Shown here one piece after another: positions 1 to 11,484 of a stretch of 64,000 nucleotides of DNA; within the stretch, counting starts at the first letter, position 1, and every line of letters begins with the position of its first letter. Source of the stretch: Trifolium pratense (taxonomy: Eukaryota > Streptophyta > Magnoliopsida > Fabales > Fabaceae); NCBI RefSeq assembly GCF_020283565.1, contig NC_060060.1:5952001-6016000 (forward strand), read 5' to 3'. The translations under genes were made by a program, and so were the position numbers. The notes under the pieces are model-generated. The model was not told where the DNA came from, ran no database searches, and saw nothing but the letters and a program-made list of their open reading frames with translations.

Positions 1-1806
1 ATCATGAAAACTGCAAAAGCATTCTCCCTCTTTTCTTCTCATTAACATCTCGTAGAAAAACTGTAGTTTTAGACGATTAACAAAATCGAGTTAGAACATA
101 AGCTCCACATAACATTTAATTATATTGTAAAAGTATAAACATTTTATGCATAAATAAATGTGTTTGACATAAAACGAAAACATGGCAAGACAAGTTTTTG
201 TTTTTTCTTCTGTCATATAATCACAATATGTTATGCAAGAATTTCACAACTCGAAGCACAAATTGAAATTTAAAGAATATGGGAGACAATGACACACCTC
301 AATGAATTCTTTGCCGCCCGAATTGATGACTCTCAAAGAAATAGTTTCTGGACAACAGCTTGCAAGTAAGATTTTTACAACAGACGAGAACAAATATTTA
401 TTCTGAGGAAAATGGGATATGGTCAAGTGTTTGATGCTCGTTGGAGTGAATGAAACATGCGAGGCAACTGGGTCCAATGCATCCTACATAATCCAGGGTA
501 AGTGTAGACAAAAATCAATAAGTAAATATAAAAACTAAATTAACCAATCAAATAGCAAATTCATACTCACAACATTTGACATGTTACTGATGGATAGAGC
601 TAATGATGTCAAAACATTGTTAGGTTTGATGTTTTGCATGAATTTCCTCAAGTTACAAAGATACACATAATCAACGTGTATCCCAATATTGACTTCCAAT
701 TGACTAGAATTTCTCAAAAAAGATATAGTAGGTTCTGAAGCACCATGACCTATATATCCAAATGACAATAGATTTGGAGCATCAATATTAACCCCCTTCA
801 AGTTAGAGCAATTTGATAACTCCAACACCTTAAGTCGAACACTTGAAATATTAATTCTCTCAGACATTTTGCAATAGCTTAACTTCAAAATCTCAAGAAA
901 AGGGAATTTTGGAAACTGTTCTGTTAAAAAAGTACTTGTTGTCACATACAACATGCATAACTCTTTCAAATTTTTGCACCTATCAAAATCAATCTTAAAT
1001 GGTGCGGCAAAATAATTAGGAGAATAACATAAAGTCTCAAGACTCGGGGCATCAATAGAAACATCGTTTATTCCCACAACATCAACACTCTCGAGCTTTT
1101 GTATACCACTAATGCTCAAAGACTTCAACTTCTCCATGGTGCCATCACCAGAGCCTATCACGAAACAGCACCTCAAAGTTATCGATTCAATCAGTGGACA
1201 AAAAGAAATGAGTTGGTCAATTGCATGTTGATCTCCCAAAAGTACCTGCTGCAGTGACAATACCCTCAATGAGGTAAACATGAATGAATGATTAATGAAT
1301 GTTGGATCAATCTTTATATACCCCTTTAACACCAACTTCGTAATTGATTTGGCTTCAATGGCACAAATTGGCAATACATGGTATCGGCACCGGCCTACTG
1401 GTATATATTGGGAATAATCTATTACCTCAACACCACATTCACAAGCCAATTTAATCCAAATATCAACATCTTCTTTTGAAATGTGGCCAAGTTCAGAATT
1501 CACATGGAGCTTAAATTCTTTGATAGTCAAGCTTTGGTCACGAAACCTTAGGATAGTCTTTTTCACATAATCACAAAATCCTAACATCTTTCTCATCTTT
1601 TCACTATCTTCCATTGGTTGTAATGGAGACATTCCCATGAATTTACTTGTAGAGAAAGACAATATAGGAAAAGTATACCATGTGTCTAACCAAGCCTTGG
1701 ACAAAACACTTGTCCTAGTAGCATCTTTCTCTGGCAACTTTGACAGAATGCAATGGAGAATTATTTTTGGTAGACTCGATAATCTATCTTGATCAAGCTC
1801 CTCCAT
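1..1806 (-). CDS. F-box/LRR protein, subtype A, gene 1 (3' end cut by window)
   Basis: Predicted substrate-binding subunit of an SCF ubiquitin ligase. Exon 1 is 1806-571 (412 codons), exon 2 is 483-298 (62 codons) and exon 3 starts at 60 and runs off the window. The F-box is at residues 7-52 (LPKIILHCILSKLPEKDA, then SVLSKAWLDTW). Residues 150-390 are leucine-rich, with LRR-like strands such as LRVLSLQQVLL and LKVLELSNCSNLK. Exon 1 ends at GTGAGT, exon 2 begins after TATGTAG and ends at GTGTGT, and exon 3 follows AACTACAG; all junctions are phase 0. The visible exon 3 codons read FFYEMLMRRKEGECFC, matching the complete paralogues. Exon 2 carries one extra codon compared with most copies. The F-box assignment is firm; the substrate is unknown. 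Confidence 0.88.
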
Positions 1807-2446
1807 TTATGTTCTAAATTCAACAACATAAGAGACTGTGTTAAAATAGGTAATAATTCATATCCTCCATTTATGTTATTATGAACCATCAAGATTAACG
1901 GTATTTAATAAAAACGCATAAACCGTTAATCTTAATGAGTCTCAATAACATATCAAACGGTTTTAGATTTTTGTAAAGTTTAACAAAAATGATGTACACG
2001 ATATAAACTTTCAATCTAACGGTGGATTTTGTAAAATTTGTATTCGTCAAACCGTTATTGAGCGGTGTAACATTACTCAAATGTTACACCGTTGTAATTT
2101 GATCCCTCCTCTATAAAAATTTATCTATTTTTGGTCCCTCAAATATTTTCTATCAAAATTTTTGATCCCTACTATTAATTTTTTTTTTTTGACTAAAGTC
2201 CCTACTTAATTAAACTTTGTGCACTTTAATATTTTTGAATAATTTTTTACATTCACGTTTATAATACTATAAGAACCTCTCCCATAAAAATTAGAATTTT
2301 TTAACATAATGTACTAAACATGACCGCGGAACAAATTTTAAAATTCATATTTAATCATCCCATGTTATACACAAGTTTACTGAAAAGGAGGAACCAAAAA
2401 TCATGAAAGGTGAGGGATCAGAAATTGCTTAAAATATTTATAAGGA

Positions 2447-2450
<4 letters not shown>

Positions 2451-2530
<80 letters not shown>
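2451..2530. repeat. (TA)40 microsatellite
   Basis: Uninterrupted TA dinucleotides, about 80 bp, in the leader intron of gene 1. The equivalent tract is about 58 bp at 25014-25072 and about 30 bp at 43586-43615, so it is length-variable among the copies. Confidence 0.98.
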
Positions 2531-2531
<1 letters not shown>

Positions 2532-2630
2532 CCATAAATATTATAAACCGATTGTTTTAAAACTCAAGTAGGATTGCAAAGGAAAACAAAAAGCAAATTG
2601 AAAAGTGAAGTATCAAAGTATATGAAGATA

Positions 2631-2754
2631 CTGCTCCGTCCCAAAATATAAGCAAAAAGGAGGTCAACAAAAGTGAATGTATCTGGACTAAATTTTAAAC
2701 CAAATACATCAACTTTCATTGACAAATTTTTGCTTATATTTTGGGACGGAGGAG
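2631..2754. mobile_element. Stowaway-like MITE (124 bp)
   Basis: Terminal inverted repeats of about 25 bp start CTGCTCCGTCCCAAAATATA and end with the inverse (GGGACGGAGGAG). A TA dinucleotide flanks each side. Gene 3 carries the empty site (GAAGATA then CAACATAC near 13663), so both ends and the TA target-site duplication are confirmed inside the window. The same insertion is present at 25173 and 43717. Confidence 0.92.
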
Positions 2755-3127
2755 TACAACATACTACAAATTTTAGTGTGTTAGCAAATTGAGGTTAGTT
2801 TTGAAAAGTTGTATAAAAGAAATTTATAGTTTTATGTATAAATTTGATATTATGATAACAAAAGCATGAAGAACGGGATTGAATTGGATGGCTCAACTGA
2901 TTTGAACTAAAATAATTAATTACTATCATTGACCGTTTCAAAAAAGAAAAACTAACAAAAATCGAATAAACAAACCTAAAATAACCTGAAAGTTAGAACT
3001 ATGAAACCAAAGTTCTATGAAGAGTAAGAAACATAGTATCTATCGTATCGTATATATATAATGTTATGAACAAAGAAAGAAACATGCATGATGATTAAAA
3101 AGAGAGAAACACGATATTGTTAGTTAC

Positions 3128-3222
3128 CTTCAATTTGGAATGGAAGTGAATAGAAATCAAAATAGAGAAAATTGACGGTTTTTTTAAATGCCAAATTGGG
3201 TGAGATATATTTATATAAACTG
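3128..3222 (-). promoter_or_regulatory. Leader exon and TATA box of gene 1
   Basis: The minus strand reads a leader ending CCAAATTGAAG followed by the donor GTAACTAAC. A TATA-like stretch (TATATAAATATA, 3206-3217) lies upstream, so the start of transcription is probably near 3180. The same leader/donor block stands before every F-box gene here. Exact ends are inferred. Confidence 0.6.
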
Positions 3223-3299
3223 GTGGATCTATAAATTTCCAAATCATATCTTTAAATAAATAATAACAAACTAATCTATAATTTCTAAACATATCTTAA

Positions 3300-3700
3300 A
3301 TCATAAATCATAATATTATCTTATTTTAAATATAAAATATTTAAATTTAAATCTAAAAACATCAAAAAATATTTAAGCATATTATTTTCAACAAAAGCTA
3401 GTTTAAACACTCGTGCAATTCTTATCTGCTGCCGACAGCGTGTACATGGCAGGGAAATACTTGCATAAAACTAAATTGGTCTGAAAATCAACATTTTCAT
3501 CCATCTTCATAGAGCTTGTGACTTTCACATGCCATGCCACCAACACCTACAAAGAAAGAAAACAAAGCACAAACAAAAGATTGCTGACAAGTGATATTGT
3601 TACCTGCAATCTTCTCTGTGTGATGATTCAGAGAAGAAGAGAAGGCAGCTGTGAGTGATGGAACAGCGGCGAACGGACGATGGTGGCAAACTGGCGATTG
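3300..3700. other. Spacer with a degenerate F-box exon 3 fragment
   Basis: AT-rich sequence up to 3420. The minus strand at 3497-3540 then retains a damaged relic of the C-terminal F-box exon (the CWWH...LKDVKV...MKKMDENVD region, now frameshifted and with a stop). A copy of the same relic is at 26044-26095 and 44588-44639. No intact gene. Confidence 0.5.
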
Positions 3701-3702
3701 AC

Positions 3703-4640
3703 ACTTATTAATGATTTCAAACATTACGATTGATACCAACACAAACAACACTCCATTAGTGCCTAACCATTGAAAAATGTCAATCCAAATTCTGTTTGAG
3801 AAAGGACAATCGAAAAAGAGGCGTTGTGAAGATTCATCCCCTCTAAACCAGAAAATGCAGCATCTTTCTTTTCTAGGTTCCACCAATCCTTTTCTCACCA
3901 AAGCGATCCTCATCGGTAGTCTATCATGAAATAACTTCCACACAAAGGCCTGCACTTTCAACGGTACCTTGCTGCTCCACACTCAACTAATAGCGCTGCT
4001 GAATTCACGGTTAACTGATATGTCTTGTCTGCAGTTCGCTGAATCACTGCATATCCCGAATTACTTTGTATCCTCCTATTGAAAAAGCCATCCCATATCC
4101 GCGAATCTGTGATCGTATGATTAGGAGAGATACCCTCCAGCAGTTCTGTACTGGCAGCTTCTTCCTAACTGAACAAAGAGCGCCGCCAGCACAAATTCCT
4201 ATCTGCTGACAGCGTGCACAGACGCGGAAATACCTGCATAAAGCTATATCTGATCCTAGCCAATTATCGCTCCAAATTTTAACCTTCAAACCGTCTCCCA
4301 ATAGATAGTGTTCCCCCATAAATTTTAACCTCTGGAAGTGTGATAAGTTCAAAACCACTTAGAACAACGTTAATCCCCCATAAATTTTGTTGCTAATCAT
4401 CACATGTTCTGATGGTGTCATGTCATCTGCAAATTGTAGCAAATAGAAAGCTAAGTTTTGTTTTTCCTGCAAACTGGATAGCATCTGAGTCGCTACTGCT
4501 TTGTGAGTTAATCCTGCCAATGCAATCAAGAACATAAAAGGTGCAACCAGGTTTCCCTATCTCAAACCTATCACAACTCATGCTAAATTGTTTCTTTGTC
4601 GGCACTTTCTTCCCATTTACCACGCCAAATTGCAGGAAAT
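3703..4640 (-). pseudogene. LINE (L1-type) reverse transcriptase C-terminal remnant
   Basis: Broken ORF2 of a non-LTR retrotransposon, on the minus strand. From 4640 leftwards: a reverse-transcriptase core piece (FEIGKPGCTFYVLDCIG, resembling the QGDPLAPFLF motif); a frameshift; the catalytic FADD box (QFADDMT, near 4421-4436); then a GDGLKVKIWSDNWLG segment; then the zinc-binding RT domain (VWSSKVPLKVQAFVWKLFHD, with a decayed CC..C/H..C pattern, ending FFDCPFSNRIW). Several frameshifts and stops make it inactive. Related fragments sit in each spacer. Confidence 0.8.
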
Positions 4641-4960
4641 GCTACAACACAGGAAGTTAGATGCTACCTCCAAGAGTACAAACATTTTAAAATAAAATGA
4701 AAGAGTAGGAATAGCAACATATTTATGTACTTTCCCTTGCCATATCAAACAAAGCAGGGGAGACAGAAGCATGAAATGCAGATTGAACTTATATAATATT
4801 TTTAATACAAGTCATGGAACAATATACTTAGGAGTTAGAGCAAAATGATAATACTACCTCTTTTGATACCGTTCAACATTTTTCATAAAAAAAAAAAAAT
4901 GCATCTATTCTTAAGAGGTAATATCAAATTTTTAAGTAAGCATGTTTATCTATTGATCAC
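4641..4960. other. Spacer without a recognisable gene
   Basis: AT-rich sequence between the LINE remnant and the 3' end of gene 2, including a poly-A run at 4888-4900. The same sequence recurs upstream of the 3' ends of genes 6 and 9. It probably holds the gene 2 3' UTR, but I see no clear polyadenylation signal. Confidence 0.5.
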
Positions 4961-4967
4961 AACAACA

Positions 4968-6902
4968 TTAAAAATCTAGCCTAAATATAATACTTTCTTG
5001 AGGAGCAAACGTGGACAACGATTCTAAAATGGTCTTAAAATCAACATTTTCATCCATCTTCTTCATAGAGCTTCTAGTGACTTTCACATCCTTCAAGCCA
5101 TGCCACCAACACCTAGTATTATCAGAAGTGCAAAAGCATTCATCCTCTTTTCTTCTCATTAAAGTCTCATAGAACAACTGTAGTTTTAGACAATTAACAA
5201 AATCGAGTTAGAACTTATAAACATTTTAAGCATAAATGTGTTTGACATAAAAGGAAAACATGGCAAAAATATAATTTTATTTTATGTCATATAGTATAGG
5301 ACAATCACAGTATGTTATGCAAGAATTTCACAACTAGAAACACAAATTGAAATTTAAAGAATATGGGAGACAATGACACACCTCAATGAATTCTTTGCCG
5401 CTCGAATATTTACTAAAAGAAATAGTTGCTGGACAACAACTTGAAAGTAAGATGTTTACAATCGACGAGAACAAATATTTAATATTAGGAACATAGTTTA
5501 TGGCCAAGTGTTTGATTCTTGGTAGAGGGGATGAAACTTCAAAGGCAACTGGATCCAGTGCATCCTACATAATCCAGGTCAAGTATAGACATAAATAAAT
5601 AAATAATATACAAACAAAATTAACCAATCAAATAGCTAAGATACTCACTACATTTGACGCAGCACCGGTGGATAGAGATAGTGATGTTAAAACGTTGTTA
5701 GGTTTGATGTTTTGCACGAATTCTCTCAAGTTACAAAGATCCACATAATCAACTTGTAACCGAATATCGACTTCTAGTTGACTAGAATTTCTCAAAAAAG
5801 ACATAGTAGGTAATGAAGCACCATTACCTATATATCCAAATGACAATAGATTTGGAGCATCAATATTAACCTCCTTCAAGTTAGAGCAATGTGATAACAC
5901 CAACACTTTAAGTCTAACACTTGTAATATCGATCCTCTCAGGCATTTTGCAAAAGTTTAACTTCAAACTCTCAAGAAAAGGGAATTTTGGAAACAGTTCA
6001 AGAAACCACTTGTTTGTGAAAAAAGTACCCGGCACAGACCACATCCATAACTCTTTCAAACTTCTGCACCTATCAAAATCAAACTTAAATGGTGCGATGT
6101 AGAAGTCATTAGTATAATAACATAAAGTTTCAAGACTCGGGGCATCAATAGAAACATCTTGTATTCCAAAAGTATTAACACTTTTGAGCTTTTGTACCCC
6201 ACTGATGCTCAAAGACTTCATAATCTCCTTTGTGCCATCTCCAGAGCTTAACACATAACATGTCTTCAAAGTTATAAATTCAATCAGTGGACAAAAAGAA
6301 ATGAGGTTGTTAATTGCATCTCGATCTCCCAAAAGTACAGACCACAATGACAATACTCTCAATCTTGAGAAAAACTTGATTGAATGATTCATGAATGTTG
6401 GATCAATCTTGATATACCCCTTTAACACCAACTTCGTAATTGATTTCGCTTCAATGACACACAATGGCAAGACATGGTATTGGTCCTGACCTACTAATAC
6501 ATCTAGGGAATAGTCTATTACCTCAACACCACATTCACAAGCCAATTTCAACCAAAAATCAACATCCCTTGAAATGTGGCGAATCTCGGAAATGTTCACC
6601 TTGAGCTTAAATTCTTTGATAGCCAAGTTTTGGTCACAAAACCTTAGGATACTCCTTTTCACATAATCACAAAATCCTAACATCTTTCTCATCTTTTCAC
6701 TATCTTCCATTGGTTGTAATGGAGACATTCCCATGAATTTACTTGTAGAGAAAGACAATATAGGAAAAGTATACCATGTTTCTAACCAAGCCTTGGACAA
6801 AACACTTGTCCTAGCAGCATCTTTCTCTGGCAACTTTGACATAATGGAATGAAGAATTATTTTTGGCAAACTCGATAATCGATCTTCCTCAAGCTCCTCC
6901 AT
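4968..6902 (-). CDS. F-box/LRR protein, subtype B, gene 2
   Basis: Predicted SCF substrate receptor of about 548 aa. Exon 1 is 6902-5649 (418 codons), exon 2 is 5564-5382 (61 codons) and exon 3 is 5177-4968 (69 codons plus TAA). Junctions are GTGAGT...TATGTAG and GTGTGT...AACTACAG, all phase 0. The F-box is at residues 7-52 (LPKIILHSIMSKLPEKDAAR), followed by divergent LRRs. Subtype B marks include FFSRLRVLSLWSVLLGDRDA and an 8-residue longer block WSVPGTFFTNKWFLELFPKF. The C-terminal exon has a conserved ECFC...CWWHGLKDVKV motif seen in all copies. The ATG is chosen because all paralogues share it just after the leader-intron acceptor. No disabling change is visible. Confidence 0.9.
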
Positions 6903-7314
6903 TTATGTTCTAAAATAAAAAAACATATATAATAAACCAACTGTACAAATTTAAATTTTTAAGAAACAGAAAAAGATATAGTCATTAATCAAAGGTGTTT
7001 AAAAAAAGTGAACAGTGGTTGTATAATAAAATGAAAAATAGAAAGAATATGGCAAATAATGAGATAAAAGGCTTGTTTCTTGCTAAATGATGTGAATAGT
7101 GTTGAATTCCAGGTATTTAGGTGAAACAATAGGAGGAAATAATAAGAATTATTAATATTATTGATAATGATGTCAATGACCTAATTACATTATTTTTACA
7201 TAATAAAATAGTGCGATTACCTTCTACCAAAAAAATAATAGTGCGACTACCTTTGTATTTATAACCAAGTGAATATATCTAAATCTAAACTAAATCCCTT
7301 AATTATAGGGCTAA

Positions 7315-7536
7315 GACCCCGTTTAGCCCTACTTATTTTTTAGTTTTCTACTTCTTCTTAAAAGAAATAGAGAAGTAGAAAATTGTATTTGACCTTGTTT
7401 CTGCTTAAAAGAATTAGAGAAATAAAGTAAAGTAGAAAATAAAGAGAAGTTGGGTCAAACACAATATTTTATCTCTTTACTACTTTTAAGGAGAAGGAAA
7501 AAAAAAGTAAAAAAAAAAGTAGGGCCAAACGGAACC
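7315..7536. mobile_element. Tourist/Harbinger-like MITE (222 bp)
   Basis: Ends are GACCCCGTTTAGCCCTACTT and, inverted, GGTTCCGTTTGGCCCTACTT. A TAA trinucleotide flanks each end, as expected for PIF/Harbinger elements. A truncated relative starts at 28822 (GGCCCCGTTTAGCATTACTT) in the leader intron of gene 6, with a copy in gene 9. Confidence 0.75.
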
Positions 7537-7638
7537 TAAAAATAAACAAAAACCTAATCATAGAGATATTTTAACAACTTACTATCGAATAAAAAGGACT
7601 ATTTAAAAGCACCAAGTGACTGACAAATTTATTGGTTT

Positions 7639-7882
7639 TTTTTTTTTGAATCGGTAACATTTATTAAAGCTTCCCCAATAACAAGAAGTACATGAGGAGC
7701 CAAAGCAGTACAAAAACAAAAGAATCCACTAGCACATCCAACAAAGACTGCTACGAAGATCCAAAAGAAAGAAAACACCCCACTAACAAAAGAACAACAA
7801 CTAGCTAGAAGCATGAAAAGAAAAGGAAAAAAAAAAACTAGTCCCCTACACAAGCCATGCAAATTGACAAGAAAAAGCCACC
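7639..7882 (-). mobile_element. 5'-truncated LINE 3' end with poly(A) and 11-bp target duplication
   Basis: An insertion of about 244 bp relative to gene 4. It is flanked by direct repeats TTTATTGGTTT (7628-7638 and 7883-7893). On the minus strand it ends AATAAATGTTACCGATTC followed by poly-A, which is typical of retroposition. The hydrophobic 77-codon frame across it is not a believable gene. Confidence 0.78.
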
Positions 7883-8346
7883 TTTATTGGTTTACTTTTG
7901 TAAAAAAAAAAAATATTGGTTTACTCTAAAATAAAATAACAAAAGCTTAGAACAAATTGAGTAAACAAACCAAAACTGTCCTCAAAGTGAAATACATAAA
8001 CAATAACCTTAAAGTTAGGACATCCACGGTTGTACTCATCAAAAGCAATTTTAGATGGGTCAAACGTGATTTGACTATAAATTGTGGTGTTTGGCTTTTA
8101 CTAAAAGCAAATCAATTCTAACAAGAAGCTATGTTTCCTAGCTTTTGCATTTAGTAAAATCAATTCTCATCTTTTTGTAGTTATTCAATTTTATATTTAC
8201 AATGTTAACCTTGAGTGGGCAATACTGTTTTATTATTATTATTTTTCTCAGTACAATTGTTTTATTATCATTACTATGTTTTACTTGGTAGACTTATTTG
8301 ATAATATTTTATTGTAACAAAAAAAAATTGACAATATTTTATTTAA

Positions 8347-8658
8347 AGCTTAATTGTATATTTAGTCCCTTATATTTATTTTAGGTTTTAATTTGATCTC
8401 TTATGTTTAAAAAGTTTCAAGTTCGACTCTTATGTTATTGATCTCAACATAAGTTGGTCCTTTTCGTTAAATTTTGAGTTAATTTTTTCTAACTTTTTGT
8501 TAAATTTTGAGTTAATTTCTTCTAAAACTTTCACATAGTACTCTCTTATGTGGTCCACGATTTAAACGGACGTAAATGACCAACTTGAAACTTTTTAAAC
8601 ATAAGGTACCAAATTAAAACCTAAAATAAACATAAGAGACCAAATATACAATTGACCC
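8347..8658. mobile_element. MITE with long inverted repeats and 9-bp target duplication
   Basis: Left end AGCTTAATTGTATATTTAG; right end, inverted, GGGTCAATTGTATATTTGG. The inverted similarity continues through TTATTTTAGGTTTTAATTTG. Direct repeats TTTATTTAA lie at 8338-8346 and 8659-8667, suggesting a Mutator-like MITE. The same insertion is at 19490-19799. Confidence 0.7.
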
Positions 8659-9014
8659 TTTATTTAATCACCTAGCATAAAGAGACTTAGATATAAAAAA
8701 AAACAGGAAAAGTCTGGACAAAAAAATAGAAATATAATTTTAAGTAGATACCAATACCCATTTTAGTAATTGTGCATTCAAACTCAATTTTGATCCAAAC
8801 TATCCAAACATCATGAGTTTACAAGAATCACTTTTCTGTTAATATATCAAAACATAAATCAATTCTGTTCAACTCACTTTTAACCAAAATCAATTCTGTT
8901 AGACTCAATTCTATCAAACTCAATTTTCTTTACCGCCAAACCAAACACACAGTAAGAAAAGTTATGAACAAAGAAAGAAACATGATGATTAAAAAGAGAG
9001 AAAGATATTGTTAC

Positions 9015-9080
9015 CTTGAATTTGTAATGGAAGTGAACAAAACGAAAGCTATGAATAGAAACGATGGAGAAACACACAGT
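9015..9080 (-). promoter_or_regulatory. Leader exon of gene 2 (subtype B leader)
   Basis: Minus-strand leader ending TACAAATTCAAG before the donor GTAACAATATC. It differs from the subtype A/C leader at several bases and is shared by genes 4, 6, 7, 9 and 10. The upstream end is set only by conservation among copies. Confidence 0.55.
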
Positions 9081-9470
9081 GATGATTAGATTACACCCCT
9101 AACTTTCTAGAGAAAACCCTTTCTGCTATGTTGGCAGCAAATTTAGGATTGTGATTTTAAGAGAATATTTTGACTCAAAAAGTCACAAAGATTTTGCACG
9201 ATGTTATTGACTTTTAAGATTTTTTTTTTTTGATGTTTAAGATTTTTTTTTCAGTCTAAAAGACTATTTACAATCCATATTTTAAATATGGATTTAAATA
9301 GAATTATAACACAAGAGTTTTAAGATTTCAACGTAATTTGTGGATTTATAAGATTTGAAAGGATTTCTCGAAAAAAAATAATTTGAAAGGATTCATTAAA
9401 TTTTTAGCAAAAATTCATTTATTCAACATTCTTTAGGAAAGGATTTATGGTTTTGCTTTTGGATTGGTTC
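9081..9470. repeat. Repeat-derived spacer upstream of gene 2
   Basis: Contains a degenerate copy of the repeat that is intact near 61693-62706 (GGATTGTGATTTTAAGAGAA; AATTATAACACAAGAGTTTT) and several T-runs. The same block lies upstream of genes 4, 6, 7, 9 and 10. It may overlap the promoter. No ORF. Confidence 0.5.
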
Positions 9471-9984
9471 GCCGGAACAATTGTCCAATCATTTCTCTAG
9501 TTGCATTCACTCGGGACATTTGATCAATTCTTCAAAATTTTCTTATGTATCCACCGTAAATCAATAATTTTAACAATACATGACAATTAAGTTCGCTACA
9601 ATGGAACCAATAGTCTTATATAGCCAAAAACTAACTCGAACAAGAGGTGACTTGGGCCTCAAGTTACTCGTGCGCGCCTATGGTTACAACACATATGCAA
9701 AACACTTATGCAACAAGCCTAAACATTGCTTATACGCACAAATTGGCTAACACACATCTAACATAACCTCCCCTAAACTGAACTATATCAAAAATTCAGT
9801 TTATATCTTCAAGCTTGCATAGTCCCAACATGTCCCTAATCCTGCAAAAATTATCGAGGCTCAAAGCTGTTGTCATAATGTCTGCTACTTGCTCAAAGGA
9901 TGGAAAATGTACTAATTGATTCTTTTCATCTTTAGTTAGATCTCTGAGAAAGTGAAATCTAACATATAAGTATTTCTTCATTAT
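9471..9984 (-). mobile_element. Ty1-copia 3' remnant: end of pol plus LTR
   Basis: On the minus strand a 61-codon frame (9981-9796) reads VRFHFLRDLTKDE, then QVADIMTTALSLDNFCRIRDMLG. This is the characteristic C-terminus of copia RNase H. It is followed by a polypurine tract (TTTAGGGGAGG) and an LTR beginning TGTTAGATGTGTG (9763), which contains a TATA-like CTATATAAGAC. The rest of the element is missing. Confidence 0.85.
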
Positions 9985-10189
9985 GCAAACTTTTCATATG
10001 ACAATTCATTCATTTATTTATTTTAATAAAGAAAACAATTATATTAAAAGGAGTATTAGGGGTACTCCAACGCTTTCAATGAAAGCAGTCCGAGTCCAGC
10101 ATTATTGCATGATGAATCTATCCACCTTCTATAAAAGATTGCAGAACACCCACCAAATTATGTAACAGACACACCTATCACAACTCATG

Positions 10190-11130
10190 CTATTCTCCAT
10201 CTTCACCACCCTGTGAAGCAATACTGTAATTATGTCTCTAGCTTTTCTCCTCATTTTCCATAAAACGATCTGTCATGATGTCTAGGCATGGCTTTCGATG
10301 CAAGCTAGGGGATTGTTGCACCAGTTCACATAACTATAGTTCTGCCTCCCTGCATTATGGACAGCAAGACAACTTTTTGATATGATCCATCGGTTCTAAG
10401 TAACCCACCACCTCACCTTCAAAAATTAACTTGTTCCTTTTCATCTAAATGCACCAAACTACAACCATCCACAAAATAAATTGTTTCTTTGTCACCCCTT
10501 TGTTCCTAATTACCGCGCCAAATTGCAGGAAATGCTTAATACTACTATTCTGCTGCGCTGATCCATTAATGCCAAAGCATCGAAAAATGTCAATCCAAAT
10601 TTTCTGTTTCAGAAAGGATAATCGAAAAAGAGGCGTTGTGTAGATTCATCCTCTCTAAAGCAGAAAATGCAGCATCTTTCTCTTCTGGGTTCCACCAATC
10701 CTCTTCTCACCAAAGCGATCCTCATCGGTAGTCTATCATGAAATAACTTCCACACAAACGCTTGCACTTTCGACGGCACCTTGCTGCTCCACACTCGCCT
10801 AATAGCGCTGCTGAATTCACAGTTAACTGATATGTCTTGTGTGGCTCGCTGAATCACTGCATATCCCGAATTTACTATGTATCCTCCTATCGAAAAAGCC
10901 ATCCATATTCGTGAATCTGTGACCATACGATTAGGAGAGATACCCTCCAGCAGTTCTGTACTGGCATCTTCTTCCCAACTGAACAAAAAGAGCGCCGGCA
11001 GGACAAATTCCCAACTGAACAAAGATTCTCGTTCAAGGTTTACCCCCATAACACTACTTTTTGCAAAATACACTTTCAGGCGAGAGACAAGTTTGAAACC
11101 TCTTAGAACAGTATCACATGCTCGCTCATG
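10190..11130 (-). pseudogene. LINE ORF2 C-terminal remnant (zf-RVT)
   Basis: The longest frame is 154 codons (11073-10609). It contains the zinc-binding RT region VWSSKVPSKVQAFVWKLFHD...RCCIFCFREDESTQRLFFDY. Further left, in broken frames, come FEGEVVGYLEP and related residues that normally follow this domain in plant LINEs. Key Cys/His positions are partly lost. Nearly identical to 21290-22250. Confidence 0.78.
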
Positions 11131-11484
11131 AAGGTAGACTTACCACTAAATTAATTGATGTAGAAACCATAAGCCTAATGGTTTCAATTTGCATACTTGC
11201 ATATGTTTTTGCACAATAAGGGGCTCATTTATAAAATAGTGGAATCGACGATAATTTCATCCAGTAAGAAAGTGAATAAAATAGTGTTCCTAGCACACTT
11301 CATTTAAAGAATAAAATGAATCAATGAAAAGAGGAACACATATCAATGAAAAGAGGAGGAGAAAAGCAAGAAATGTAGAGTAGGAGAAAACAAGAGAACT
11401 TCTTTACTCAAAATGTATATTTGAAGCAGATTAGGCCTACCAGTAACAATCATAGAAGGATGCATCTCTTCTCAACAAACAACA
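11131..11484. other. Spacer 3' of gene 3
   Basis: No gene seen. The sequence is repeated almost exactly at 22249-22602, and with small indels at 31087-31429, 37387-37760, 49631-49973 and 55932-56305. This ties it to the 3' flank of subtype A/C genes. Confidence 0.55.

Larger units (their letters stand above)
1814..3127 (-). other. Leader intron of gene 1, with repeat insertions
   Basis: This 1.3-kb gap lies between the leader-exon donor (AAG|GTAAC at 3127) and the acceptor (TTTAG) seven bases before the ATG. It holds a hairpin-forming repeat (GGTGTAACATT arms near 2070-2090), a block with GATCCCT in both orientations (2100-2450), a long TA microsatellite and a Stowaway-like MITE. Gene 3 lacks the stretch from about 1988 to 2533. 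I see no coding capacity. Confidence 0.65.
6910..9014 (-). other. Leader intron of gene 2 (about 2.1 kb)
   Basis: Bounded by the donor CAAG|GTAAC (9014) and the acceptor TTTTAG seven bases before the ATG. It holds three separate insertions (Tourist-like MITE, truncated LINE 3' end, Mutator-like MITE), and the hAT empty site near 8267-8274. No coding region is seen. Confidence 0.65.

Noticed and set aside
7629..7862. 77-codon hydrophobic frame that could be a small membrane protein
   Set aside because: It lies wholly in a retroposed LINE 3' end with target duplication and poly-A; absent from the paralogous intron.
9471..9984. Active copia retrotransposon
   Set aside because: Only the last pol codons and one LTR remain, and the same truncation is shared by the other copies.
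10877..11131. 84-codon plus-strand frame opposite the LINE remnants (also at 21995, 30838, 37138, 49382 and 55683)
   Set aside because: Antisense shadow of the zf-RVT/linker region; conservation reflects segment duplication only.
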